NCBI GenBank assembly: GCA_014529385.2
Contig: CM043943.1
Location: forward strand, 151,608,592 to 151,672,591
DNA from: Adiantum capillus-veneris
Lineage: Eukaryota > Streptophyta > Polypodiopsida > Polypodiales > Pteridaceae
Reading direction: 5' to 3'
Length of the DNA stretch: 64,000 nucleotides
In this document: positions 48,132-60,739 of the stretch, piece after piece
Numbering within the stretch: the stretch's first letter is position 1
Layout of the letters: each line of letters starts with the position of its first letter
The notes under the pieces: model-generated
Databases searched by the model: none
Told to the model about the DNA's origin: nothing
The model's input: the letters and a program-made list of their open reading frames with translations, nothing else
Made by a program: the position numbers and the translations under genes

Positions 48132-48354
48132 TGGACAGGAGGAATGGGGAATACGCCCAACACACGAAAAAAGGCCTCCCTATAGCTCAAGGTACTCGCA
48201 GCACCCTTATCCTCTCAAACACACCTTCAAAACATGCACGGCTTGCTAGCAGAGCTCCACCTGCACCTCACCTAATAACACGCACGGTTGGCAGTACCAC
48301 AACCGAACACACCTATGCCACAATGTTCAATCCTTGCCCTTCAACAAAGACAAC

Positions 48355-48419
<65 letters not shown>

Positions 48420-49893
48420 CAAACCCACACACCGATGGCTAGAGCACTTGTACGCGACACCGCGAATTGCACAAGAGCATGAGACGAGAGCAAAGAGGAA
48501 GGGGAAATCGACACCAAGAAGCGCGCAATGTTCCTTCACTTTACTCAAGATGATCTAGTACAACCGGCTCCGTCGGAGACAACCTCAACGAGCACCCCAA
48601 AAAAAACTAGAGACGACAATCTTCATTGACGCCGTCCTGATGGTAGAGATTCTTCCTTTGCTTCCTTGCCACCAGGCAAGGAAGGCACAGGCGAGAGCTT
48701 TTCTCCTCAAACTTTCTTCCCTCCTTGATGAGTCGAAAAACCCTTCCGCCTTCCCAAGAAAAAAAAACCCCCTTCTTCGTAAAAGAAACCCCAGTCCCTC
48801 CTTTTGTTTTTTCCCTCTTGGTCCTTTTTTCCCCATGGGGCAACGACGGTGCCGTCGTTGCTCCCTTCTCTCTTTGGCTAAAAAATTTGCCCTCTTTTTT
48901 TTTTTAACTTGAGCCAAACCCTTCAACTTTCTTTTTCCCAAAAAGGGTTTCACCCAAGCTGGGTTAGATATCTTTGTGAACCCACTTAAGCTTTTTCTAT
49001 TTCCCTTTACTTTTTAACTTTGGAGCTCCACCCCCTTATTTTTAGCCTTTACAAATAATAACCAAGGGGTTTTTTAAACCCTCGTTCCCCACATTACCAG
49101 TGTCTTGTGCATTGATTCTCGAGTTGTAAAAAGATACTGAAGGTCGCCGACCTGGAGTCCAAACTTGCCATCCTATGCCAGACTTAAACCTTGCCAAGAT
49201 CGCAAATTGGGGTGGCCAAAATCAAGAAAATCACCAAGTGCTGCCTTGTCGAAAATCGTCATCAAATTCCCACCTAGCGAAACTCGATCACCGCAACTCC
49301 GATTGATGAGCCGTTAATTTTTGGTAAACTTCACGTAACATGATCTACCCTTTAGAACCTAGTCAAAGCTCAAAACCCATCGGATGTCGTGTCTTTTGAT
49401 GCTGCCAAGTGGGCACACACTCGACCCCCGGCTAATTTTCATCTGGCCATAACTTGCCCATTTGAGCTCCAAAGGCCAATCTGAAAAGACCAACATGCTC
49501 CACGGTTCTGGCTTTACGCGTGTTTCCAGTGATTCCAATTTTCACCACCTATTTGTACCTGACCTTCTCGTCGGAGATCTGCAAAGCATTCCATCTTCAA
49601 ACAATCATAACTTTCACACCGGGACTCCGTTTGACGAGCCGTCTGGACGGGCCCATAAAGCATCGCAAAAACCACATTTTAGAATACTGACTCAGTATTT
49701 TGGGCACCTTTACCTGTTATTCCACCTGGACCATTATGGGGCGTTTTTTGCCTTAAAACCGCATTAGACATACACTTCTGCCCCGACATGCTCTCCCAAG
49801 GCCTTCGTTCCTGCTTTAGCCCTTTGCCATGCGCATGCTAGCACCCATAGCTCGCCATAGATCACTTCGCTTTATAGACCAACTTTGGTTGCA
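48132..49893 (-). repeat. 5' LTR of gypsy element 2, 1.76 kb
   Basis: Bounded by TG at 48132 and CA at 49893 on the plus strand. It is continuous where the 23.9-28.8 kb copy is split. A (CT)n(GT)n tract lies at 48357-48420. ORFs inside are shadows. Confidence 0.85.
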
Positions 49894-50160
49894 CCAACGT
49901 CTCAAAAATTAATTTAAGTACATGGCTTCATGCCATACACATGAAGCAACACACCTATAGAACCAAACAAAACAACATGTTCATTAATTTACCCAATCAA
50001 CGTAGTTCAAAGCAATTTATGCTTTAGTACATTACGACATTCAATCAAATGAGCACACAAAACTAGGAGTTCAATTATTTCTAGTAGCCAAGATTGAACG
50101 CATCTATATAGAACAATGTGCATCAGAAGCTCGAGCCATCTTTGTATCAATGCATTTAAT
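49894..50160. other. No gene seen
   Basis: Flank of the gypsy LTR. No supported feature. Confidence 0.5.
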
Positions 50161-50693
50161 CAATTTAGGTGGATCTTGAGCCGCGTCACCTCTCGTTCTA
50201 GAGCTCAAACCTGATCTTTGAGTGCATCAATTTGGATCTAGAATTCCCTATTGGTCGTGTGTGAGCCCTACATTGATTCAAACTATTGTTGCTCCATGGG
50301 CACCAACATGATGGACCTATTCTCCTCAATCCAATTCATTCCGCCATTGAAGAGCTCTACATATGAACGCACCTCATTGCAAAGGTCTAAAATTTGTTGG
50401 CCATTGGCTTGCTGTGTCACATCTAGGAGTGCTTCTAAGTGTCTTTCAAAGTCCACCTGCCTAGACTCCGTATGGACAAAGAAGTCCTACAATGTAGCCA
50501 GGACTTGGTCATTTCCATCATGTACCATAGGATGAGTAGAAGAGGATCCCATGCATTGAGCCCTTCTCTTTGTTGCTTGAACATTGGCAACCCTTGGAGG
50601 AGTGGATTGAATACCATCAGACTTGCTCTCAATGATGGCATTGTTATTAGTGTTTTTCATAGCTGTACCATTAAAAATTACATCACAATTCAT
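50160..50693 (-). pseudogene. Unrecognised minus-strand relic with coiled-coil character
   Basis: From 50693 the frame reads MNCDVIFNGTAMKNTNNNAI, then HPMVHDGNDQVLATL, a TAG, FFVHTESRQVDFERHLEALL and NGQQILDLCNEVRSYVELFN, ending in a charged heptad-like stretch after further TAGs. The same frame is usable through the stops, which are compatible with CAG-to-TAG changes. I recognise no family; a gag-like or captured gene fragment is possible. Confidence 0.3.
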
Positions 50694-50884
50694 ATAAATA
50701 AGAACTCTATGTTAATTATCATAAAGAAAGCAATCCCTTGTGCAGTATATACTACAAACTTAACATATTATCATACAAAAGAAAACATTATCTACACAAA
50801 GCATGAGCTGTGTAAGTTTTAAAAAAAGACACAGAAAATAGATTTTATCTCACACGTCTTAGCAACATGCATTATTTTCTCCCT

Positions 50885-50890
<6 letters not shown>

Positions 50891-50941
<51 letters not shown>
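50891..50941. repeat. (CT)n microsatellite
   Basis: About 50 bp of CT repeat. Confidence 0.97.
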
Positions 50942-50946
<5 letters not shown>

Positions 50947-52240
50947 GGAACCTACCCTCGCGCAAATGTGAGGGTCAAGGCGTAGAATTGACGTGTTTAA
51001 AAAACAATCTCTAAGATATGAACATAATATTTTGAGTCCCTCAAACTCAAATCGCAAGTCAAAAACTCTATTGCATAAAATTAGAAAAGTCATAATAAAC
51101 ATCAAGACATTCAAAATTGTATCCAGACATCCAAAGAACAACTTAAAATGGACTATGAGCATGGAAGAGTTGTTGATATGTCTGTCATAAAAACGTATAC
51201 AATCAAGAATACTATTGTGCCAAAAAATATCTAAGGGAAAAAATCAATGTAGCTCGCTTCATCATGCAATTGACAGTTGGCTTGGAGCTTATCCATTCCT
51301 AAATTAAGGACCGTTTTTCCATCCCAAGGTTGATTATCTTCTAAATTAACAAAAAAAAGTAGTGAAAAAGGGAGACTTTTCTTGAAATAATGCAATCAAA
51401 GCACCAAACCTAACACTTACATGTACGAATTATTGCAGCTACGTATGGAACTGCCAAATACGCAAGTTGTTTAGGCAAGTAGATCTAGTAGATCAGCTCA
51501 GAGAACCTTGAACTTTGGAGGTGATCCCAATAATTGGGAATGGAGTATCCTTTATATCTAACAAACCACTGAATATCATCTTCTTCTTGGGAAGACACAC
51601 AGTCCTTGCTAACTGAGTAAACACTGTATTCAATGTGTAATGAGTATGCCAAAATACGCAACGCAAAAATATCGATAGATGGCAACTTCCTAAGGTCCAT
51701 AACACAAAATAAAATTATAAATGCCATGAATATTACTTTATACCAAGTCAATTCTTGATTTCATAAATACACACACACACACACCTAGTCTTGTAGTGTT
51801 TGCGGATGGTTCTAAAAATTTTCTCGTGTGACAAAGGTGCGCACCAAAAACGTGGCTCTACTTAAAATAATGGGAAAAAAATCAAGGTCTCAAAAGGAAC
51901 ACAATAAGCATCCACATAAAGATGTAATGGTATGGAACATACGAGGATGCGGATGATCTTCTATGTTTAATACGAAAGATACCTTAGAGATGTTAGAAAT
52001 TTGATCAATGACCTATATAGCCAAATAAAAACCAAAAAATAGACAATGAGAGGAAGGAATGACATAGTTTAGTATATGTTATGAAGAGAGGTAGAAGAAC
52101 GTATTCATTTTATATTTTATGCGTTAAAATGTACACAAAAAAGAAGACAATGAAGGAATGGAACCTTCATATGGCATTGTTCAATATCTCATGGTACACA
52201 ATGTTTGTTGTTAGTGTAGTTGTTTTGTTTACATCAACAT
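50942..52240. other. Mostly non-coding, possible 3' flank of the Helitron
   Basis: AT-rich DNA. A minus-strand stretch at 51700-51490 reads SVSKDCVSSQEEDDIQWFVR and is open for about 60 codons after an acceptor-like CTTAG, but I recognise nothing. An (AC)n patch lies at 51768-51783. The Helitron 3' end (hairpin plus CTRR) should lie here on the minus strand but was not identified. Confidence 0.3.
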
Positions 52241-55213
52241 CACATAGTAGAATCTTTACCCTAGCAGTTGACGTGCATGGAAAATTCAACATACAATTGT
52301 CCATGAGTGAAGACCGGTGTCACCAAGTATAGGCCCAACACGGCAATGCTTTGGCCTTTGACTTGTTTATGGTCATGCAAAAATCAAATCTAACTAGAAA
52401 TTGTCTCCGCCTAAGAAAAAATGGCAACTCAGTGCCAGAATGTACAAATCATATTTGAGGGATGAAAACCATGGTCCCAACCTGTGTACCTATAATAACT
52501 TCTGCCTCCAAAACTCTTGGATGAAATGCTTTGCAACCAAGCGTTTCGCACTGCACAAACCTTGACTTGGATCAAGGTTTTGCAATAGAATTATTGAGGT
52601 GTTCATCTTCAAATCCAAGCAATGTGCTGGAAATCCACCACCCAAGTTCAAACCATTTAAAAACTCTACAAAGTATAAGAATGAATCTTGCATCAAGTTT
52701 TCCACCATGGAGTCAGAACTAAAGTATTACAAAACACCACCTTTCATTGCATAGAGGGCCTTAGCATTGAGAATATCAACTTTTGAGTTTTTTGGGAGCA
52801 AGGATGGCCCGCTCTTTGAAGTATTCTGCATGGTCCACATCTTTATCCATTTCAGAATAGATGCAATCTATCAATTCATTCAATGAAGATGAAGAAAGAA
52901 CCATGTGGTGGGGGATCGCCATCTTCTGCTAATCCCCACTTGTCAAACTCCCATTTCCTACATCCATAAGCCATTCTCTATAAGCAAAATTTGCAACATC
53001 GCCATCTTCCACACGCATGTTATGTGTCAATTTAAGGATATTCACATCATTCCTTAAGTGTGATTAACAAAGTATAGCATCAACAACGTCAACACATGCT
53101 CCCTTGAACGCCACGGGCAAGATTTGTCTAAAATCTCAGCCAAGAAGCAACGCTTTTCCACCAAATGGATTTCTTGAGCACATGATATCTTTCAAATTCC
53201 TATCCAAATCCTCAAAGGCATATCGATGCGTTATAGGAGCTTCATCCCACACAATCAACGTGCATAGTCTAAGAAATTCAGCAAGTTGACCATGAACAAG
53301 GATATTGCATGTGCTGCAGCTATCGATCTCCAAGGGTATCTTGAACCTGGAATGTGCAGTGTACCCATTTTGTATAGCAGCAATGTTTAAATCCTAGAAG
53401 ATGTTGTGGCCAATGCAACTTCCCCTTCTCCATGCATGTGTGACAATAAACAATTAAGCAAATAAGTTTTCCCAGTTCCTGTAGGCCCATCCAAAAAAAA
53501 GCCCCCTTATCAACAGCCAATGCATGCAAAACTGTCTCAAAAGCAACCCCCTTGATCTTCATTCAGAGTCTGCTCCATTGCATGTGACGTGGATAAATCT
53601 TGTGTTCTATCAAGACATTGCTCTTGGAAAAGCAATGTATTTTCATCATGTGTCACAAAGTGCTCATTAGTCAATGTCATGGATCATTGGAAATCAATTT
53701 TTATCTGGCAACTCTGCACAAACCATCTTGTCATAGTCAAATGTTGATTGAGGCTTACATCGAGAATCGAGAATCAATAATGTATGAGAATGTGGCAATC
53801 CTCTCTTTTGGAACTCCACTACAGACATGTAAGCCACCACTTTCCCAAAAATATCTTTCTTTAAGATGTACTTCATCATGCTTGTGTTTCAGGAAAAAAA
53901 CCCTTCTTGTTATGTCTGGTCGATCAGAGAAAACTGCACTGGAAACAATGCCTCATTTATTTCTAGCCATTTAGGGTTACATGTGAATGTGATGAATAGA
54001 TCTGGATTTCCCTTTGCACCGACAATTGCCATTGCATCTTGATATAATTGGTATATGTACGAGGGCCACCTGTAAAAGAAGAGGGCAAGACAATTCTTCG
54101 ACCCGTAGACCGCCGTTAAAGGACAACATCAGTCTCAGACAAATGCACCATGTCAACCAACTCTGCATACAATTATGCCCTCAATATCTTTTGATTTGCA
54201 CAAATCCATTCAAAACGACACTCCTCAATGGCACAACATGCATAACCATAAATTGGTGAAGTAAATGGTCCCCGCAAAGCAAGCATGTCTCTGTATTAGC
54301 ATGAACCTGCAGTCAATATGTATAGTACTCTCTTTGAATGACACATTGTCTACCACCAACCAATGCATCCAAAGGGCCATGCACATTTGCATAAGGAGGC
54401 TTGACATGCCATCCATCTTCCCTGTGGAAACAAAAAAACATACAATAGTGGCATGTATGACCTATGTAAATTTGAAATCCTCTGCAACCTTCCATCTTGC
54501 AAATGTACCACAATGTCTCGATGGACTCTTTTTTGTACATCCCCTTGACCTGGCATAATTGTAGCAGCTTCATTGCCAACAGGTATCAAGTACTGCCTGG
54601 AAGTATTTCTATTCTCACAAATTGTCATTTTGATCTCCACACCAGGGCTGTCACCATGCAACATTCTACCAACATTGTAGAATGCATTTTCATTTGGATT
54701 ACATGATCACATCATCATTTACAATGCTTCAAGAGTAGAAAAATCCAAGCCACCCAAGGCACTCATACGATTTTGAACCTCATGATCAATATCATATACA
54801 TACATCTGTGCAAATTTGGGTACCCCTGCTTCATGTGGTAGCAAGGAACCAATTCGATGGTACACAACACCATGTCCCCAAAAGCAATATGCACCAGACC
54901 TACCCATCAATGTTTCATGCATGCTAGCTCCAAGAGTTGCAAATTCCATCACACTGTTGTAACTCCTGATGTTTTTTCTAAAAGACCTACTCAAAGCATC
55001 ACTTTCATTGAGTAACCTCTCCAATACACATGGTGGTCGCGCAAGAGAAAAGAGGGATACTTTTCCACCTTTGCAACAATATCTTCTTGCAAATGGTGTA
55101 TGCTCATTCTTCATTTCACATGGCCAAAGACATGCACCACAAAACTTGCAGGAGGAGGTCATCGTTCCTGTATAATTTGTAAGTAATGGTACATGATGTG
55201 TTAGTGGCAACAT
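52240..55213 (-). pseudogene. Helitron Rep/helicase pseudogene, copy 2 (internal deletion)
   Basis: From 55213 leftwards: N-terminal CKFCGACLWPCE, FRKNIRSYNSVMEFA and YHRIGSLL, LQRISNLHRSYMPLLYV, then the Rep HUH region VVEFQKRGLPHSHTLL (about 53800), intact here. At 53669 about 1.13 kb present in copy 1 (5736-6869) is absent, removing the Rep-helicase linker. The helicase follows with Walker A relic GLQELGKLICL, Walker B LIVWDEAPITHRYAFEDLDR, PFGGKALLLG, LPVAFKGACVDVVDAI, YFKERAILAP, and LLQNLDPSQGLCSAKRLVAK near 52560. A decayed C-terminus runs to about 52240. Stops and frameshifts occur throughout. It is non-functional but complements copy 1 for reconstructing domain order. Confidence 0.9.
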
Positions 55214-56200
55214 GGAAGGGTGAACCCCTTGTATACATGGATAGGCATGTATAATGCAAGCAATGCCTCCAAGAGATGTGTCATGAACATATGGGGCATG
55301 CTCCTCACTTTGAGTGTCTATGAGAGGACAAAAGTGTCCATCATCTCGATGGTGTTTCTCTCTTATGTTGGAGGTGCATTTCCTTGCTCATTTTCAATGA
55401 CTTCTTCTTGTTGTATCCAAGTATGATAGAATGTGTTGTCTTTGTCCCTGTCCTTGCATGATAGTTTGTAAAGGGATTTGTGGGATAGTAACATCGCCAT
55501 GCACACAATCCTCCATAAATGCAAAGGGACTTGTACCATGACCTGGTCATTTGTGGAAGTATGCCATAGGTTGTATATCACATTGGCAATGATAATTTTG
55601 TGCAACCTTTTGACGTGCATGCACATGTGAGGAATGACTTGGGGATTCATGAAGACAAAAGTATGTGTCCCTTATCCTCATTAATTCTCCTGCCAAGCAA
55701 CATAGAAAACACCGAGCTCATAATTAGTGCATAAGTTTTTTCATTTTATTTACTCCCAAATGCAAGCATGAAATACCCTCAATGTAGTAATTAGAGTATT
55801 GCACCCAATATAGGGAAGTTTTTCGTTTTATTTGCTTCCAATTGCAAACATAAAATACCCTGTATACATCACAATATTGATTAGAGTAGTGCACCCCAAA
55901 TGAAGGAAGATAGAGTGCACATGAAATCAAAGCTTGTTAGATAGATCCTTTCTTAGCTTTATAGTGAAAGCATGTTTAAGTGGTACCACTTTTTGCACCT
56001 TTTGGTGGTACCACCAATAGCACTTAGGTGGAGGGAAATTCAACGTTTTTCAAATTTGGGAAAAGAGGGAGAGGAAAATTCTAAATTTGCATGCAATATA
56101 ATCTAGATGTATGCGAGCCATTATGGGGTGGAATGGGTCTCCTTTTTTTGAACTTAAAGTCATCATGGCCTAGACACTCCTTGTTCTCTTTCTCCTTTTC
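55214..56200. other. Spacer between divergent Helitron gene and unknown gene, copy 2
   Basis: Collinear with 8393-9400, including the open minus-strand stretch at 55363-55650. No domain is recognised. Confidence 0.5.
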
Positions 56201-56414
56201 TCTCACACAACTAGCTTGTCACTCGGACACCCGCCTGTACCTGTGTGCTTGCTCTTCTCCCATAGCTCGTGCTCCCCCCATTGCATGTTGTAGCTATCAC
56301 ACTCTGCCCCCCATTGCACCCGCCGCGCTCTGTCATAGCCCTGGAAGAGATTTGCCCCCATGGCCCCCAGTACAGAAGCAAAAAGTTAAGATTGCAGCAT
56401 CACCCTCTGTAGAG

Positions 56415-59400
56415 ATGACTCCCAAAAAGAACACTCCCTCTAGGAAGCACAAAAACCTGACTCAGAGCATGGAGGTGGTACAGCACGCGGACCTTGCAAC
56501 AAACACCACAGCACAACAGACCCTCACAACAGCCACCACACAGCAGACCCTCGCAACACATGCGACACAGGAGACATCTTCAACAACCACGACACAGAAG
56601 TCTTGTGCAACCAACACGACATTGCAGAACCAACAACAAACACGACCACCGAAACTTCCCTCTCCAAATGCATGTTGTCGATTGAAAAATATGCTTGGAA
56701 AGGTGAGTTCTACATTGCGTTTGGGTCGTGTCTATGCGCCTCATGTCAATGCATGGCAAAAAACCCTATTTTCTAGCATTAGCTACAAATCATTTTTCTC
56801 CATGGCTTTGCTTACAACATCGGTGGAGTATTCGGTACTTTCCAGGTTTTGCTATTTTGTATGGTAGTTTCATGAGGAATATGGACTGAGCAGGGAGGTC
56901 AAGCTGCCCAAGGATCTAGCAGACAAGGACCTACCACCTGATGAATAGTGGTCAACAGTGTTCAAGGTGCTAGAGAAGAGAAGACTAAGATCTTCCTCCA
57001 CCACGTTCATGACCACCTTTACGATGCGTGCAGGCTTCTGTATCAGAAGCTCTACTAGGCTACCCCCTCCAACGTCGAGCTCATGATGAGGTCTGCAAGG
57101 AAGTTTGCATATGAATACTGCTATGCTGTCAAAGCAAACCCCGACAGCCATTAGATTTCATGGGTTTTGGTTGGGGAACAAGTATTAGAGTATGTCAAGA
57201 GCCAGAAAGGGGGGCTCAATTGGAAAATAAAGAAGTTTATGTCCAATTATGGCGTGAAGGAAGCCCCCACATTTGAAGGACTAATAGAGAATGTTGTGGA
57301 CGGTCCTGCGGCGTCTAGCCTCCCCCTACAACACATGTGGATAGCCTCTCAGCCCCTCTACACGCATGTGTGGATAATCTTGCCGATGACCTTGAGCAAA
57401 AGGCAGTGAAGGCATAAGAGAAGGTAAAGCCTACAAAGACAGTCCTGGCTGCAAAGCGGGACTTATGGTTGTGCAACGAAGGTACCTCCTCAGCTTGTGC
57501 ACCCATCACTGTAGAGGCGGAGAGCATCAAAGTGGAGGTGGAGAAACTGAAAGCCTCTCCAACAAAAAACGCAACTACAATTTCCAAAAAGGAGGCTAAA
57601 ATCGGAGCCCTTACAAGGGTACTCTCCAAGTCCTTTGGATTCAATGATGCTGCAAAGATGAAGGGGGAGATGTCAGCCATGCAGGTACTCCAATCTTCTC
57701 TGTCTTTAAAGTGTATAAAGTGCTAGAAAGTGCTAAAAGTGGTTGAGAGTGCTCACCTTTTAAGCACTTACAAGAACTTTCAGCTACCTACATGCTCTTG
57801 TAAGCACATGCAAACACCCGGAAATGCCTGCAAGTGCATGCAGGTGCATAAAAGTGGTTAAAAGTGCTTGTAAGTGCTAAAAAATGCTTGAGTATTTAGC
57901 ACTTGCAAACACTTTAAACCACTTGCAAGCACTTCCAAGCACTTTTAAACACCTACAAATGCCTGCAAGTGCTAAAAAGTGCCTAGCTTTTATGCACTTG
58001 CAAACACTTTGAACCACCTGCTGCTGCTGCAGGCACTTTAAAGCACTTTGAAGAAGTTTCAACCACTTGCAAACTCTTGCAAGTGCTTGAAGGTGCTTCA
58101 AAATGGTTAAAATTGCTTTCAAAGTGCTTAAAAGTGCTTTCTGCAATCACTTCAAAGCACTTTTAACCACTTTTAAGACCCTCCAAGCACTGGTAAGATT
58201 TTGTAGGTGGTTGAAAGTGATTCAAAGTGCTAAAAAGAGCTTCCAAGTGCTAGCAAGTTCCTTTCAAAGTGATGCAAGTGGATAGATTGAGCACCTGCAA
58301 GTACTTCCAAGCACTTTTAAACACCTACAAATGCCTGCAAGTGCTAAAAAGTGCCTAACTTTTATGCACTTGCAAGCACTTTGAAACACCTGCAGTCACA
58401 TTAAATCACTTTGAAATACTTTCAACCACTTGCAAAGTCTTGCAAGTGCTTGAAGGTGCTTAAAAATGCTCCAAAATACTTTCAAAGTGCTTAAAGATTT
58501 GTTCTGCAATCACTTCAGAGCACTATTAAGCACTTTAAAGAAATTTTAACCATTTTTAAATCCTTGCAAGCATTTGCAAGAGTTTGCAAGTGGTTGAAAC
58601 TGCTTCAAAGTGCTAAAAAGAGCTTCCAAGTGCTAGCAAGTGCTGCAAGTGGACAAATATAGCACTTGCAGGCACTTGCAAGTGTTTACAAGTACTTGAA
58701 TGTTCCAGCAACAGTGCTCCAAGGTGCTTGCAAGTGCCTGCTGCTAGGGCCTGCATGTCCCCCATCATGGTTGGTTGTGCAATAATCTTCCTTTTTTTTT
58801 CATTTTGTACAGAAAATATTTCAGGAAATAGACAAGGATCTTGGTGAGTTCAGATTGCAGGCTTCCTTCATGAAGAGGTCCAGCAAGTCCATGAAAAGAG
58901 AGGGAAGGGCCCTTCTAGTGCCCACTCCACCCTCCAAGTATAAAGTTAGTGTGGATACTCCTTTATTGTTTGGAAATTGTGTGGCATGTGGTCAAGAACT
59001 GTCGGGAAAATATGTGGCATGTGTCTTTCAGCTACCATGTGCCCACATATACCATCTGTTCTGCTTTTTAGTGGTCAGCGTGACTGATCCCAAGTGTGTT
59101 GTACCAGACTGTAAATGGGAGATACCCCATATAGCAAGATGTTGGGCACGTGGGAATTCTTATGAGGAGCTTGAAGGTAGGTTGGTCATTTTATACAATA
59201 GAGCTTATGCTAATCTGTTGTGGATACTAATTGTGTGCATTGGTTTAATTGAGCTAGTGGTGGCTGAGAAAGAAGCTTCCACATTGTCCATGCACGCTGT
59301 GGATGAGGTCTTTGACCTTGATGCCATGTTGCTAAAGTACAAGAACTTTGAGGGTTGGAAAACTGTTGAGGATGGTGACGGATACATTTTTGAAGGAGAC

Positions 59401-59670
59401 AGATCCGTCCGCAAGCAACCAAGGTAATGTCAATTTTGTATATATGTCTCCTCCTTGTCTGACTCATGGTCACCGCATTCATGGTACCGATGCCTGTAAG
59501 GAGGACAATGTAGTGGAGGTAGAGGATCCTAAAATACAATCAACCCTACAATTTGTAGCAGTGGAGATGCGAAATAAGAGAAAGAAGCACATGGAGGACG
59601 AATTGTCCCAGGACCCCAAAAAGAGTACTGGCTTACTCTCCCCAAAAACCAAAGCATGCAAGAAGCTCTA
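56415..59670 (+). pseudogene. Unknown gene with RING-H2-like exon, copy 2
   Basis: Start ATG at 56415 (MTPKKNTPSRKHKN) with a GTGAGT donor at 56703. A middle exon carries FMSNYGVKEAPTFEGLIENV and a coiled coil, with donor at 57685. A 1.13-kb minisatellite intron ends at TTTGTACAG (58812). The phase-0 join leads into KIFQEIDKDLGEF and a metal-binding block: C42-x2-C45-x16-C62-x-H64-x2-H67-x2-C70-x10-C81-x4-C86 (numbered from 58855). This is a RING-H2 pattern except for the last x4. NSYEELEG and an acidic region follow. A last exon with RNKRKKHMEDEL ends at the TAG near 59671. RING-H2 proteins are usually ubiquitin ligases; that role is inference. TAGs at 57056 and elsewhere interrupt the upstream exons; the RING exon itself is open for 190 codons. 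Confidence 0.55.
57685..58787. repeat. AAGTGCTTGCAAGTGC minisatellite (intron), copy 2
   Basis: Same degenerate repeat as 10873-11944, collinear apart from indels. It is bounded by the donor at 57685 and the polypyrimidine tract CTTCCTTTTTTTTCATTTTG before the acceptor at 58812. Confidence 0.9.
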
Positions 59671-59671
59671 G

Positions 59672-60197
59672 CTTCTTGCAGCTTTATTTCTTTTTTTTTC
59701 ATGCTATCCTTTTTAGATTGCAGATTTGTATCTTGTTTCTCGGCAATATAAATTTAAGTATTCTCTCTTAGTTTCTATCCATTGTGCTCTGTAGTTAAAC
59801 TCATGTGGTTGGCTTAAAACCCCCACCGCCCACTGATAAGGGAGAGCACATTGATCGTCAGCTTCCTTGCTACGAACCAATGTCTTGCTTCCCATTCCAT
59901 AAAGATTTGGCAGTAATTGTAGACTTCAACAATGTGCTTGCTTGTGTGCATGATAAGCGCGAAGGATTGGAATCCCAGATTTAAACATGTTATACTTTGA
60001 CAAAGTAAAGGGGGATGATAACGTCACCTGTGTATAGAACGATGCATAATTATTCTTGCTTGGACTCAGCCAAATAGCAAAGACTTTTATGTGGTTGTCG
60101 TGTGCTTTCGACAATCTTGAGAAGGGTATGGAAAAGTGCATATCTTAGTTCAAGCCTTGTCTGAGTAGGTAGCTGGCACAGAACTGTTGCCATGTTA
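59672..60197. other. No gene seen
   Basis: 3' flank of the RING-like gene. No supported ORF, repeat or RNA gene. Confidence 0.5.
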
Positions 60198-60592
60198 GCA
60201 GTTGGAAATATGGAAACCCCCCAAAGAAAATGTTTTTCAAAAAACTAGAAACCTTTTGGCACCTCTTTCCTAAGTTCAATAAGTCTAACACTTTACTGTT
60301 GGATGATTCCCTTTATAAGATGTACTTCGATGATCTTAGTAACTTTCTCATTCTGCTTGGGATAGAAAACCAAATTGAGAGGTAGTGGGAAAATTTCCTC
60401 AAGGAGGATGTTGCCTCATTTATAATGCAATGAATTGAGACTGCTGAGAGAGCCAAGATTATCAGGGAATGTCCATTTGATGACAGGAAGGATGAACTTG
60501 CACAATTGGACTAGGATCTGGCACATAGAAAAGTATAGGCACAGCAAAAACCAAAAAAACCACCTCTAGCAACCAATTATAAGCGGCCAGGT
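60198..60592 (+). pseudogene. Unrecognised coding relic with many TAG stops
   Basis: One frame reads KKMFFKKLETFWHLFPKFNK, SLYKMYFDDLSNFLILLGIE, WENFLKEDVASFIM, ETAERAKIIRECPFDDRKDE and ends Lys/Pro-rich (AQQKPKKPP). TAG or similar stops split it in at least four places without frame change, which fits CAG-to-TAG decay. It lies 0.5 kb after the RING-like gene and might be a further exon or a separate captured fragment. No family is recognised. Confidence 0.35.
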
Positions 60593-60739
60593 TGGTAAGA
60601 ATGGTCAGAGCAGTCTTCTAACTAACTGACTTTACTCCTTGAAAAATCTAACTCCTTGTAAATAAAATTGTTCTTGTATCTAAACCTAAATATACTATGA
60701 AGAATTATGCAAATCAAATGTTTTTGTTGCTGTCAACTG

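Noticed and set aside
58103-58285. Small ORFs within the AAGTGCTT repeat
   Set aside because: Repeat translation inside an intron, with no conservation of frame between the two copies.
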